From JANXQE01 sp035651635 (GTDB taxonomy: Bacteria; Verrucomicrobiota; Verrucomicrobiia; Limisphaerales; UBA8199), in contig DASRFK010000225.1 in NCBI GenBank assembly GCA_035651635.1, positions 1 through 36,797 on the forward strand: 36,797 bases of DNA. The letters are read 5' to 3'. Every line of letters starts with the position of its first letter. Positions within the stretch are counted from its first letter, which is position 1. This document shows positions 22,690-31,226 of the stretch, in pieces. Under the pieces are notes generated by a model. It was not told the DNA's origin. It did not search any database and saw only the letters and a program-made list of their open reading frames with translations. Position numbers and translations under genes: made by a program.

Positions 22690-23976
22690 TTAAGAGGATT
22701 TGCCTGCCGAGACATCCCGCACGACAGCCGGAATGGTTTTGGCGGGGACAGCCGGTGCGGGCGCCGCAGTTCCCAGCGTCGCGTTGTTGGTCCCATTGAG
22801 GGTTGCGCCGGCCGCCAGTTTGGCCCGCGATGCCCCCGAGCCTTCCCCCCGCGGGGGTTGGCTGGCGATCATCCGCGTTTTGCGGTCGATCTCGTCCTTA
22901 GGCATTTCCAGCGAAACGACTTCGCCCGGAGCCAGCCCCTCCTGGATCTCCGCAAAGAAGTAATCCGCCACGCCGACCTTCACGTTGCGCTTCTCGAAAC
23001 CCTCCCCCCGCTGTACATAGACAAAGCGTTCCATTTGATCGGTGTCCGGGTTCTTCTCGGTAAAAACAGCCGACAGCGGCACCGCCGTCACGTTGTCGGC
23101 GGTGGCGACGGGGATTTTTACACTGGCGGTCATGCCCGGCCGCACTCGCGGATCGACATTCTTGAGCACGATTCTAGCCGGATAACCCTTGATGTTGTTA
23201 CGGATCGTTGCCTGCGGCGAGATGCGCTCCACCATTCCGGTGGCCATCAAGCCCGGCACCGCTTCGATCGTGACCTCCACAGGTTCGCCCGGTTTGAGGC
23301 GCGGCACGTCGGCTTGATTGACTTGCGCGTTAATGATCATTGAATTGAGATCAGCGATGGTCAGCACTTCCGTTCCACTGTTGAACCCACCCGAGCCCGA
23401 AACCGCCTGCCCGATCGAGACCGGCCGGGTCAGGACGGTGCAATCGAACGGGGCGCGCACTTCGGTCTTGGTCAAATGTTCCTCCGTGATGGCCAAATCT
23501 CTTTGGCTTCGTTCGAGCGCATTTACAGCCAGGTCATACGCGGTTTTGGTGTCGTCAAAGACCTCCTGAGAGATGAGCTTTTCGTGCAGCAGTTGCTTGG
23601 CGCGTTTGTAATCGCGCTCGGCCTTTTCAACCCCCAATTTGCATTTCTCGATATCCGTCAGATTCGATGCCTTGGTTTGCTGCAGCTCCGAATCGTCCAA
23701 CTTAAAGAGTAAATCGTCTTTCTTCACCTGGTCGCCAGTGTCGACCGGGAGTTTTTCAAGCAAGCCGTTGATTTCCGGACGCACGGAGACTTGCTCGGCC
23801 GGAGCGATTTCGCCTGCCGCATTAACGGCGAAAGTAATATCGCGCACTTCTGCGACTGCGGTGGTCGGCCGTCCCGGAATTGCCTCAGCGGCTTTGGTCT
23901 TCTGCCAGTTGTTCCACCCGTAGTATCCGCCCAATCCCAACCCGAGCAGCACCACCAGCAAAATCCATTTTTTCAT
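22690..23976 (-). CDS. HlyD/MacA-type membrane-fusion (periplasmic adaptor) protein
   Basis: A 428-residue adaptor, first gene of the exporter operon. A single N-terminal membrane anchor (WILLVVLLGLGLGGYYGW) is followed by a lipoyl-like half (VSVRPEINGLLEKLPVDTGD, QVKKDDLLFKLDD), a helical hairpin (about 100-170), the second lipoyl half (TEVRAPFDCTVLTRPVSIGQ) and a beta-barrel (MIINAQVNQADVPRLKPGE). The C-terminal ~60 residues are an Ala/Pro-rich disordered tail unusual for the family. It would bridge the two permeases to an outer-membrane channel; no TolC-like gene is in this window. ATG at 23976. Confidence 0.92.
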   Translation of the reverse strand: MKKWILLVVLLGLGLGGYYGWNNWQKTKAAEAIPGRPTTAVAEVRDITFAVNAAGEIAPAEQVSVRPEINGLLEKLPVDTGDQVKKDDLLFKLDDSELQQTKASNLTDIEKCKLGVEKAERDYKRAKQLLHEKLISQEVFDDTKTAYDLAVNALERSQRDLAITEEHLTKTEVRAPFDCTVLTRPVSIGQAVSGSGGFNSGTEVLTIADLNSMIINAQVNQADVPRLKPGEPVEVTIEAVPGLMATGMVERISPQATIRNNIKGYPARIVLKNVDPRVRPGMTASVKIPVATADNVTAVPLSAVFTEKNPDTDQMERFVYVQRGEGFEKRNVKVGVADYFFAEIQEGLAPGEVVSLEMPKDEIDRKTRMIASQPPRGEGSGASRAKLAAGATLNGTNNATLGTAAPAPAVPAKTIPAVVRDVSAGKSS

Positions 23977-24077
23977 TATTGATATTCGCTAATGCCGACA
24001 CCGCCGCACTGACTCGCGATTCGAATCGGAGCTTGCTACGGCAGTCTCAAAACGATTTGTTCTGCCATTAGACGCAC

Positions 24078-24977
24078 GTGAAACTGTCTTATTTAATAAT
24101 TCTGCTGGTGATGAACTTTTTCTGGGCCGCCGTCTACTCGGCCTATAAGATCATCGGCCAGACTCTTCCAACCGGAGCCATTGTAACCCTCCGTTTTGGG
24201 GTGGCTGGACTTTGCTTGCTTTTTGCTTGGCCTTGGTTGCCCGGCCAGGCTCCCCGCGGTCGCGACCTGGCGGTAAGCTGTGTGATGGGCCTGGTCCTTT
24301 TCGTTGTGGGCCAGCGTCTCCAGGTCTTTGGCAATAGTCTGGGCCGGGCAGGGGATTCGGCTGTCTTAATGGCTTTCGAACCCATCATCACGTCGCTCCT
24401 GGCCGGAATTTTCCTGCGCGAGCACATCGGCCCAAGGCGCTGGGCTGGATTCGCGCTCGGGTTAAGCGGCGTTGCCCTGCTGCACGGAGTGTGGCGGACC
24501 GACTTTCGCTGGGCCGGGCTCGGGGCGAGTTCGATTTTTATTTCCTCCTTCATCTGCGAGGCGGCCTATTCGGTTATGGGCAAGACCATCCTTGCCCGGG
24601 CTGGGGTCATGAAAATGCTCGCGATTACGCTGTGGGTGGGTACGCTCGCCAATCTGGCTTTGGACGGCGGGAGGACTTTTGCCGCCGCTGGCGAACTTCC
24701 TTTTCAAGGTTGGGTTCTGGTCCTGGGTCTGGCGATAATCTGCACCGCCATCGGGTATTCGCTCTGGTTCATGGTGATCCGCGAGTGCCCGGTGAATGTT
24801 GCCGCCTTGACGGTTTTTGCCCAATCAGTATTCGGTGTGGCGCTGGCGGCTTTTTGGCTGCACGAACCCTTGCGTTGGGGGCAATTCTGGGGTTGTCTCG
24901 TCATCGTGGCCGGCCTCGTGCTCGGTCTGTCACGGCAGATCCAGCCTTCTGTCGCGGGTCAATTGTCACAAAAATGA
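24078..24977 (+). CDS. EamA-family (DMT superfamily) transporter
   Basis: A 299-residue inner-membrane protein with about ten hydrophobic segments in two EamA repeats: the first from MNFFWAAVYSAYKIIGQTLP, the second from FISSFICEAAYSVMGKTILA, with ALTVFAQSVFGVALAAFWLH and GCLVIVAGLVLGL at the end. Such proteins export or exchange metabolites, often amino acids or nucleotide-sugars; the substrate is not readable. Start is GTG at 24078. It diverges from the adaptor gene across about 100 bp. Its stop overlaps the next ATG (ATGA). Confidence 0.85.
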   Translation: MKLSYLIILLVMNFFWAAVYSAYKIIGQTLPTGAIVTLRFGVAGLCLLFAWPWLPGQAPRGRDLAVSCVMGLVLFVVGQRLQVFGNSLGRAGDSAVLMAFEPIITSLLAGIFLREHIGPRRWAGFALGLSGVALLHGVWRTDFRWAGLGASSIFISSFICEAAYSVMGKTILARAGVMKMLAITLWVGTLANLALDGGRTFAAAGELPFQGWVLVLGLAIICTAIGYSLWFMVIRECPVNVAALTVFAQSVFGVALAAFWLHEPLRWGQFWGCLVIVAGLVLGLSRQIQPSVAGQLSQK

Positions 24978-26704
24978 GAGCGTTGTTTGTGCTAGCGCTT
25001 TTGCTTGCCGTCCGGCTTTGCGGCACGGCCGGCGCAACCTACGTGGTTGCTCAGCGAAATAGCAATGCCGACGATCAGGGACCGGGTACCGCCGATCATC
25101 CCTGGAAGACCATTTCCAGAGCGGCCCAGGTGGCCGGGCCGGGCGACCGGGTTTTGATTGAAGACGGTGTTTACCGTGAGCACGTGGTCCTCAAGCAAGC
25201 GGGGACTGAAACCGCGCCGATTGTGTTCGAGGCCGCTCCCGGGACTCACGTCGTGCTCACCGGAGCGGACCGGTTGAGTGGCTGGCAGCGTGTCCCAGGT
25301 TCGCTCCCGGTATACCGAATGCCCTGGGCTCACCGGTTTATTGGTTGGTCCAGTCACATGACTCATCCTGACGACGAGTACCACCGGTTGATCGGCCGGT
25401 GCGAACAGGTCATTCTGGACAATTACCTGCTTCGCCAAGTGCTCCAGACCAATCAATTGGCTCCCGGTACGTTCTGCGCCGACACTTCCGAGCAGGCGCT
25501 GTACGTTTGGGATTATGCGAATCGCGATTTAAATCAAGTGCTCGCGGAAGCTTCGAGCCGCCAGGAGATACTCAGAATCGACGGCGCTTACGTGCGCTTC
25601 AAAGGCCTGCGGTTCCGTTTTGCTGCCAACATGGCTCAGCACGGCGCGGTGGTATTGGCGGGAGCTTACGACGAACTCGAAGATTGTGCCGCCGAATCCA
25701 TGAATTCCAGCGGAGTGACCTTCAGCGCTCCGCACCAGGTCGCGCGGCGCTGCACCTTCCGCGATAACGGCCAAATTGGCTTCGGCGCCAATGGCGCCCA
25801 TGATTTACTTTTTTCCGAGTGCCTTGTCGAAAATAATAATACCAAAGGGTTCGACCGCGGCTGGGAAGCGGGCGGCGATAAGCTCGTCCTTTGTCGTGAT
25901 GCCGTCCTCGAACGCAGCCGTTTCATTCGCAATCGTGGCAATGGCATCTGGTTTGATATCGGCAACGAACATTGCACTGTGCGCCAATGCCTGATCGCGG
26001 ACAACGAGGACAGCGGGATCTTCTGCGAGATTTCCTTTGGGTTGCACGCCTATGACAATGTCATCGTTGGCAATGGATTCGCCGCTACGCCGGGCGCCTG
26101 GGGCGCTCAGGCGGGCATTGTCCTCTCCAGCAGTCCGGACGCCTTGCTCGAACGGAATCTCATCGTTGCTAATCGCGAGGGATTTGATTTTCGCGAGCAA
26201 ACGCGCACCACTCCAAGGATTGGGCAGCACGCGGAAGTCCCGATTTGGAATCACGACGAACTGATCCGACGCAACCTCATTGCGTTCAATCGTGACGCGC
26301 AGATTTGGGGCTGGTTTGACCTGAAGGATGGCCGAGAGTGGCCTGCCCAAACCCACGTCGAGGCGGTTCCCGTCGCATCGGCATCAGCGCCCAAGCCGAG
26401 TTCGCAGCCTGCCGGGCTCAGCCTCGATAAGCTGAACCTGCGCTTCGAAGGGAACGTCTATTTTGCAGGTCCGGGGCAGGGATGGTTTGAATGGGGCGTT
26501 ACCTGGGGGCGCCATGAAGAGTACGCCACCCTGGCCGAGTTCCAGTCCAGGCTCCATATCGACCAAGGCAGCGCTATTGTTCAACCTGATTTTGGCGATC
26601 CCGCCGCGCGGGATTACCGGCTCGCTGCGGCCATGATGGAGAAGCTGCGCGAGTCCTACCCACAACCGCCGGTGCCGGGAGTCTTGCTGGGGGTTCACCC
26701 TTGA
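24974..26704 (+). CDS. Secreted right-handed parallel beta-helix protein
   Basis: A 576-residue exported protein. ATG at 24974 overlaps the transporter stop (ATGA) and gives a signal peptide (MRALFVLALLLAVRLCGTAG); an open frame reaches far upstream but is a shadow of the transporter gene. The start of the mature part (ATYVVAQRNSNADDQGPG, HPWKTISRAAQVAGPGDRVL) is the DUF1565-like entry to a pectate-lyase-type beta-helix. The Asn/Gly-rich rungs that follow (RFIRNRGNGIWFDIGNEH, CLIADNEDSGIFCEISFG, NVIVGNGF) fit repeated helix turns. Many such proteins are polysaccharide lyases or mannuronan epimerases, but no catalytic residues could be assigned. Confidence 0.85.
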   Translation: MRALFVLALLLAVRLCGTAGATYVVAQRNSNADDQGPGTADHPWKTISRAAQVAGPGDRVLIEDGVYREHVVLKQAGTETAPIVFEAAPGTHVVLTGADRLSGWQRVPGSLPVYRMPWAHRFIGWSSHMTHPDDEYHRLIGRCEQVILDNYLLRQVLQTNQLAPGTFCADTSEQALYVWDYANRDLNQVLAEASSRQEILRIDGAYVRFKGLRFRFAANMAQHGAVVLAGAYDELEDCAAESMNSSGVTFSAPHQVARRCTFRDNGQIGFGANGAHDLLFSECLVENNNTKGFDRGWEAGGDKLVLCRDAVLERSRFIRNRGNGIWFDIGNEHCTVRQCLIADNEDSGIFCEISFGLHAYDNVIVGNGFAATPGAWGAQAGIVLSSSPDALLERNLIVANREGFDFREQTRTTPRIGQHAEVPIWNHDELIRRNLIAFNRDAQIWGWFDLKDGREWPAQTHVEAVPVASASAPKPSSQPAGLSLDKLNLRFEGNVYFAGPGQGWFEWGVTWGRHEEYATLAEFQSRLHIDQGSAIVQPDFGDPAARDYRLAAAMMEKLRESYPQPPVPGVLLGVHP

Positions 26705-26772
26705 GCGCCCGGAGAGCTGCGTTTCCATGCGGACCTGGCCCAGCCCATGAATCCCAAAGCGCGGCGAAAGCT

Positions 26773-26816
26773 CCTCCCTCTCCTGGTTACTACGAGGCGA
26801 GGGCCGAGAGAGGGGG
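26773..26816. terminator. Possible bidirectional terminator/repeat between convergent genes
   Basis: CCCTCTC (26776-26782) pairs with GAGAGGG (26808-26814) across a 25-nt loop, followed on the plus strand by GGTCTTTTCC. It lies between the convergent beta-helix gene and the 190-residue secreted-protein gene. The loop is long and the T-tract short, so termination is only possible; it may also be a dispersed repeat, because a similar GAGAGGG...GAGAGGGG stretch occurs near 32191-32217. Confidence 0.3.
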
Positions 26817-26830
26817 TCTTTTCCGACAGT

Positions 26831-27403
26831 TTATTGAAATTTCCAGGGCTTGAGTGTAGCAAAGTTGGCGGTGCAAACCTGGGTATTGGTGTGCGTAGCA
26901 TCGGTCGTGACGATCCATTGCATCTGCCCCAGGACGTAAATCGAATTGGTGTTTCCGTTGTTATCGAGGAAGAAGTAATCCGTGAGCAGGGCGCTGCCCA
27001 GAGAATGATCGTTCTGCGTTGTATAAATGTATTCCAACCGCTTCATTTGGCGATGGCTGGCGCTCAGCAGCGCCTGGCGTCCAAAGGATTCGCCGAAATA
27101 AAGTCCGTACAGGGTGCTTAGTGTGTTGCCATTAGTACGATTGATGACGTCAATCGTGTCTCCGAGGGAATTGCCATTAAGATGATAAGCCAGTCCCAGA
27201 CCTGCCGTGGTGGACAGTCCGCCCGCCGCCGCCGCCGCCTGAAGCAAAGTTTGATTATTAATCGGTTGTGCGACGATGTGCCCCTGTGCGTCCATCGTCG
27301 AGCAAGTCCCGGAAATGGTCAGCTGCAGCTTGTCTTGCGCCTGAGTTTCCGCCGCGGCGAACACCACGGTCGCAGTGAGGATCGTCAAGAATTGATTTTT
27401 CAT
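26831..27403 (-). CDS. Secreted hypothetical protein
   Basis: A 190-residue protein with a clear signal peptide (MKNQFLTILTATVVFAAAET, cleavage likely after AETQAQ). The mature part is beta-rich with many Asn/Thr (LQLTISGTCSTMDAQGHI, NSIYVLGQMQWIVTTDATHT). Two cysteines could form a disulfide. No family recognised; the style is that of small Verrucomicrobiota surface or matrix proteins. ATG at 27403. It is divergent from the response regulator, and the 170-bp gap between them carries an inverted repeat. Confidence 0.7.
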   Translation of the reverse strand: MKNQFLTILTATVVFAAAETQAQDKLQLTISGTCSTMDAQGHIVAQPINNQTLLQAAAAAGGLSTTAGLGLAYHLNGNSLGDTIDVINRTNGNTLSTLYGLYFGESFGRQALLSASHRQMKRLEYIYTTQNDHSLGSALLTDYFFLDNNGNTNSIYVLGQMQWIVTTDATHTNTQVCTANFATLKPWKFQ

Positions 27404-27547
27404 GACCCAAGCTAGGAGGCCCCCGCTTTTATGCCATGGGGTTAAACGTGCAACACTGGGTGAATAGCGTTCTAGCAGCCGAGCTGACCACAGCTTGTCC
27501 GCGCGTTTTCAGGGGTGGGCATTTACCCTATTCCGTCTCTACCATCC

Positions 27548-27565
27548 GTGACCTAACTTAGTCAC
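27548..27565. promoter_or_regulatory. Imperfect palindrome just upstream of the response-regulator gene
   Basis: GTGA(C)CTAA and TTAGTCAC form 8-bp arms with one bulged C around a single central C, ending 8 bp before the ATG at 27574. The position suits an operator, for example for autoregulation by the NarL-type protein. Confidence 0.35.
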
Positions 27566-27573
27566 CACAAAAT

Positions 27574-28278
27574 ATGGTTATGAAAAAAATTGCTGTACTG
27601 CTGGTTGATGACCATACCGTCGTTCGCCAAGGTTTGCGCGCACTGCTGGCCTCCGAAGAAGACATCGAAGTCATCGGTGAGGCTGAAAACGGTCGGCAGG
27701 CAGTGATGCTGGCCCGGAAAACTCCTCCCGATGTGGTCGTCATGGATGTGGCCATGCCCCTGCTCAATGGATTGGAGGCGACTCGTCAAATCCTCAAGCA
27801 GGTTCCCGCGCCGAAGGTGCTCGTTTTGACGTCGTATGGCGATGATGAGTGCGTCGAACAAATGATGCAGGCCGGCGCCGCCGGTTATCTCATTAAACAG
27901 ACCGCCGCCAACGATCTCCTCAAGGCCATCCGCGAGGTTCAACGCGGCAATGCCTTTTTTAGCCCGGCCATCGCCAAACGACTCCGCGATCAATGCCGCG
28001 ATGCCTTCACCAACGGTCGGGTGACCAAGAAACCTGGAGAACTGACCACGCGCGAGGCGGAAGTTCTGCAGCTCATCGCGGAAGGCTTTTCCAACAAGCA
28101 AATCGCCGCGGAGCTGACGATCAGCATCAAGACCGTTGAGAAGCACCGCCAGCAGGTGATGAACAAACTCAACATTCACGACGTCGCCGGCCTGACCCGT
28201 TATGCCATTTCCAAGGGCATGGTCGAACGGAACATTCCTGCCGTTCCCATCCAGCCCGTGGCGGCGCAACCCATCTGA
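27574..28278 (+). CDS. NarL/FixJ-family response regulator
   Basis: A 234-residue two-component regulator. The receiver domain (about 1-125) has the acidic pocket Asp12/Asp13, phospho-acceptor Asp58 (VVVMDVAMP), switch Thr86 and Lys108. A LuxR-type helix-turn-helix follows at about 156-212 (LTTREAEVLQLIAEGFSNKQ, IAAELTISIKTVEKHRQQVM). A Pro/Ala-rich tail ends the protein. ATG at 27574, with a second in-frame ATG at 27580. No sensor kinase is adjacent, so its partner lies elsewhere. Confidence 0.93.
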   Translation: MVMKKIAVLLVDDHTVVRQGLRALLASEEDIEVIGEAENGRQAVMLARKTPPDVVVMDVAMPLLNGLEATRQILKQVPAPKVLVLTSYGDDECVEQMMQAGAAGYLIKQTAANDLLKAIREVQRGNAFFSPAIAKRLRDQCRDAFTNGRVTKKPGELTTREAEVLQLIAEGFSNKQIAAELTISIKTVEKHRQQVMNKLNIHDVAGLTRYAISKGMVERNIPAVPIQPVAAQPI

Positions 28279-28290
28279 CTGCGCCGGCGC

Positions 28291-28307
28291 GCGGGCATTC
28301 TGCCCGC
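28291..28307. repeat. Short perfect hairpin, REP-like
   Basis: GCGGGCA TTC TGCCCGC forms a 7-bp stem with a 3-nt loop, 12 bp after the response-regulator stop. No T-run follows. Its form matches the unit hairpins of the array at 17268-17419, so it may be a single dispersed repeat unit or act as an mRNA 3'-end stabiliser. Confidence 0.5.
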
Positions 28308-28437
28308 AGAAACGCCCGACCTCGACCTGGCGCCGAACCTGGCCTTTGCCAGATTCAGTTCGAGGAGCTCTGTGGACTGCGCCGTTCGCACACTAAAAGC
28401 TGGCGGGTCGATGAGGGTGCTGATATGATGGGATTGC

Positions 28438-28842
28438 TTGAGCGTAAAGATCAAAGCGCCCGTAATCCCTCAGCGCCGAATTCTCGTCGTGGACGACGAG
28501 CCTTTCGTCTGCGACGCCGTTAAGATGATGCTCTCTTTCGACGGACATTCAGTTCAAACAGCCAGTAGCGGTCAGGACGCTCTGGCGCTATTTGAGAAAT
28601 CCAAATTCGACGTGGTGATTACCGATTTTGCCATGCCTGCCATGAAGGGCGACGAATTGGCTCTCGCGATCAAAGCCCGCGATCCGGAGCAGCCCGTCGT
28701 TATGATCACCGCTTACGCCGAAATGCTCCAGTCTAGCGGGCGTCAGCTTCCAGGGGTGGACTTCATGATCAGCAAGCCTTTTCTGCTCGAAAACCTGCGC
28801 GAAGCCATTTCCCGCGTAACTCCGACGGCGCGAAAAACCTGA
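28438..28842 (+). CDS. Stand-alone receiver-domain (CheY-like) response regulator
   Basis: A 134-residue protein that is almost entirely a receiver domain: RRILVVDDEPFVCDAVKMML (Asp19/Asp20), VVITDFAMPAMKGDEL (Asp63), VVMITAYAEM (Thr91) and ISKPF (Lys113). There is no output domain, so it would act by protein contact in a phosphorelay. The first usable start is TTG at 28438, since an in-frame stop lies just upstream; no good Shine-Dalgarno site is seen, implying low expression. It follows the NarL-type gene by 159 bp and may share signalling with it. Confidence 0.87.
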   Translation: MSVKIKAPVIPQRRILVVDDEPFVCDAVKMMLSFDGHSVQTASSGQDALALFEKSKFDVVITDFAMPAMKGDELALAIKARDPEQPVVMITAYAEMLQSSGRQLPGVDFMISKPFLLENLREAISRVTPTARKT

Positions 28843-28943
28843 GCGCGGAATGCCCCGGGTTTTTTCTACCGTACTTCACCGGGCGTTTTTTAAGTAATCT
28901 CCGCCCTTGTGATAAATTCGTTCGGGCAAATAATTAAAGGGTG

Positions 28944-29519
28944 ATGACGGAATTGCCGATGGCCACCGCTGAGACAATGGCTCCTGCCCAACCGTCCCAG
29001 TCCAGGGCCCAACCCGACTCGAAATTCCGCAGCGGGCTGAAGACTTTCGGCAAAACCTGCGCGCTGCTGCTTTCGGCGGTGCTCAGTTATTATCTCATCA
29101 GCCATTACCTCGTGCAGTCAGTGCGCGTGGTGGGCCTGAGCATGGTGCCCACCCTCCAGGATTCCCAGTTCTACCTGCTCAACCGCTGGGTCCTCCATTT
29201 GCGCCCGCCGCACCGGTCCGAAATCGTCGTTTTGCGGGATCCACTCGACGGCGGCTTCGCCGTTAAGCGCGTGATCGGAGTTGCCGGCGATTCCGTTTAC
29301 CTGACCGATGGCCAAATCTATTTAAATGGCCAAAAACTCGACGAATCGTACCTTCCGCCCGGCACGCCCACTTTTCCTCTCTCGCGCGCTCGTGAGCAAT
29401 TATTTAAATGTCGGCAGGGCCAATATTTCGTGCTGGGCGATAACCGGGGCAATTCCCTCGATAGCCGCACTTATGGTCCGGTCTCCCGCGGCAACATCCT
29501 GGGACTAATCGTGCGCTAA
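28944..29519 (+). CDS. lepB: Signal peptidase I
   Basis: A 191-residue membrane protease that removes signal peptides. After a Pro/Ser-rich cytoplasmic N-terminus and one membrane helix (ALLLSAVLSYYLISHYL), box B carries the nucleophile Ser66 in GLSMVPTL, box D the general base Lys108 in AVKRVIGVAGD, and box E is LGDNRGNSLDSRTYGPV. All catalytic boxes are intact. The ATG at 28944 is taken, preceded by AAAGG; GTG at 28941 and ATG at 28959 are alternatives. It is shorter than E. coli LepB, with a single anchor as in many non-proteobacterial enzymes. Confidence 0.92.
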   Translation: MTELPMATAETMAPAQPSQSRAQPDSKFRSGLKTFGKTCALLLSAVLSYYLISHYLVQSVRVVGLSMVPTLQDSQFYLLNRWVLHLRPPHRSEIVVLRDPLDGGFAVKRVIGVAGDSVYLTDGQIYLNGQKLDESYLPPGTPTFPLSRAREQLFKCRQGQYFVLGDNRGNSLDSRTYGPVSRGNILGLIVR

Positions 29520-29758
29520 AGCGCTGGTCGAGCCCGCTGACGGTTTTCCGGTTTGCCAACCTGGGGCTTCAAACCTGTCGAAACGGTTGGGGCGCCTTCC
29601 ACGGCACCCAATGAAAGGATGTTAATGAACAACCCGCAGCAATGCACAGATTCTTTTTGCCATTGCCTCTTCCGACAATTTCGTTACAATTCAGTGTCAT
29701 CAGAGTTGGGCGGCTCAGCCCACCAAAGTCCCGAGAGCCGTTTGGTCGGAGCAGTTTG

Positions 29759-29796
29759 ACGGTTAACCGTAACACCGACGTGACGTATGCGCATAC
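29759..29796. promoter_or_regulatory. Two 12-bp palindromes at the start of the 79-residue gene
   Basis: ACGGTTAACCGT (29759-29770) and GTATGCGCATAC (29785-29796) are perfect palindromes, the second overlapping the ATG at 29787. Their centres are 26 bp apart but they differ in sequence, so they need not bind the same protein. Chance occurrence is possible for 12-mers of this type. Confidence 0.3.
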
Positions 29797-30026
29797 TTCT
29801 TCAGCACAAGCAGTCGGGTCTGTACTTCAAAGATATCGAGGCCTGGGTCCGCAACCCGGCTGACGCCATGGACTTTATCAGCTCGACCGCCGCGATTGAT
29901 TTTTGTGTCAGTAACAAATTGCGCGACTTGCACCTGGTTCTTAAATTTGAGGAACACTGCTACGATATCGTCATGCCGATGGAACACTCCCGCGGTCACC
30001 GCGAACGCCCGGTGAAAGCTCCCTAG
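29787..30026 (+). CDS. Small hypothetical cytoplasmic protein
   Basis: A 79-residue protein beginning MRILLQHKQSGLYFKDIEAW. It has a compact alpha/beta look (GLYFKDIEAWVRNPADAMDF, then a helix, then LHLVLKFEEHCYDIVMPM), as in small single-domain proteins I associate with soil Verrucomicrobiota; no function is known to me. It lies 55 bp before bioB in the same direction and may be co-transcribed with it. Start ATG at 29787 overlaps a palindrome. Confidence 0.6.
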   Translation: MRILLQHKQSGLYFKDIEAWVRNPADAMDFISSTAAIDFCVSNKLRDLHLVLKFEEHCYDIVMPMEHSRGHRERPVKAP

Positions 30027-30081
30027 ATTCCCAGGCAGCCCAGGCAGCCCCGTCCCGCTTGCACGCCACTCCGTCGCTGCT

Positions 30082-31176
30082 ATGCTGTCGCCCATGAATG
30101 ATTCACCGGTGGACGAAAGTGCTTCGGTTCGCATTAGCCGGCTGGCAAAACGTGTGCTGGCCGGGGGCGAAATTACGCGGGCCGAGGCCCAGTGGCTGTT
30201 CGATTTGGACGATGCCGCCGACATCTTTGACCTGCTTTCATGGGCCAATCGAATTCGGGTGCAGTTCAAGGGCAACAAAATTCATCTCTGCTCGATCGTT
30301 AATGTGAAGGCGGGCGGCTGCTCCGAAAACTGCCGCTTTTGCTCCCAGTCAGCCTTGTACCAAACTGAGTCTCCCCGCTACGGCTTGATCGAGTCCGAGC
30401 CAATTCGGATGGCGGCCGATGAAGCACAGAGTCACGGCGTCACGGCGTTGGGCCTGGTCGCCGCCTGGCGCGGGCTGGAAGAAGGGCCGGTGCTGGACGA
30501 GATTTGCAATCAATTTGAGCAACTTAAGTCCAGCGGCAAAGCACGGCCCGACGCCTCATTGGGCATCATCAAGGATCAGACTGTGGCCGATCGCCTCAAA
30601 GCCGCCGGGTGTGAGTGCTACAATCATAATCTCGAGAGCTCCCGCCGATTCTTTCCGCAGGTATGCACGACTCATACTTACGATGAGCGCCTGCAAACCA
30701 TCCAACATCTCAAACGCGCCGGCATCAAGATCTGTTCGGGCGGAATTATTGGCATGGGCGAGTCCCGTGAAGATCGCTGCGAACTCGCCTTTTCGCTCAA
30801 GCACCTTGGCGCGCACGTCGTGCCCATCAATATCCTCAATCCCATTCCCGGCACCCCCTTCGAAAAGAACGAACCGTTGCCTCCCCTCGAAGTTCTCAAA
30901 ACAATTGCTTGTTTTCGCTTTATCCTGCCACGACAGGAAATCAAAATCGCCGGTGGCCGCACCGTTAATCTGAGGGATCTCCAAAGCCTGGTGTTCATGG
31001 CTGGCGCCAGCGCGCTCATGGTTGGCAACTATCTGACCACCCTCAATCAACCCGTCGAAAAAGATCTTCAGATGCTCAAAGACCTCGGCTTGGATCCCTG
31101 TTGGGACAAACACGGCTTTTCTGACCAGGAGGCTCAACCCGAACTGGCCAATGCCCCTGCGCCGGTGGGCGTTTGA
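30082..31176 (+). CDS. bioB: Biotin synthase
   Basis: A 364-residue radical-SAM enzyme that inserts sulfur into dethiobiotin, the last step of biotin synthesis. The radical-SAM cluster ligands are Cys80, Cys84 and Cys87 (GGCSENCRFCSQS). Further BioB marks are ECYNHNLESS, ICSGGIIGMGE, VVPINILNPIPGTP and the Arg of GGRTVNLRD. The [2Fe-2S] ligand set appears complete. ATG at 30082 is used; ATG at 30094 is equally likely and would remove four residues. No other biotin gene is in the window. Confidence 0.95.
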   Translation: MLSPMNDSPVDESASVRISRLAKRVLAGGEITRAEAQWLFDLDDAADIFDLLSWANRIRVQFKGNKIHLCSIVNVKAGGCSENCRFCSQSALYQTESPRYGLIESEPIRMAADEAQSHGVTALGLVAAWRGLEEGPVLDEICNQFEQLKSSGKARPDASLGIIKDQTVADRLKAAGCECYNHNLESSRRFFPQVCTTHTYDERLQTIQHLKRAGIKICSGGIIGMGESREDRCELAFSLKHLGAHVVPINILNPIPGTPFEKNEPLPPLEVLKTIACFRFILPRQEIKIAGGRTVNLRDLQSLVFMAGASALMVGNYLTTLNQPVEKDLQMLKDLGLDPCWDKHGFSDQEAQPELANAPAPVGV

Positions 31177-31226
31177 ATCCGGCTTTGCCCAGCGACAGAT
31201 TCGCTTAGCCGGAACAATGCAGTTAG

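Noticed and set aside
22644..22796. 50-residue N-terminal extension of the ABC ATPase
   Set aside because: It overlaps the adaptor gene in another frame and lacks similarity; MALVELRNVSK at 22643 is the family start.
24019..24028. Palindrome GATTCGAATC between the exporter and EamA genes
   Set aside because: A 10-bp palindrome is expected many times by chance in a window of this size.
24491..24973. Long upstream extension of the beta-helix protein frame
   Set aside because: It lies entirely inside the EamA transporter gene in another frame; the signal peptide begins at the ATG at 24974.
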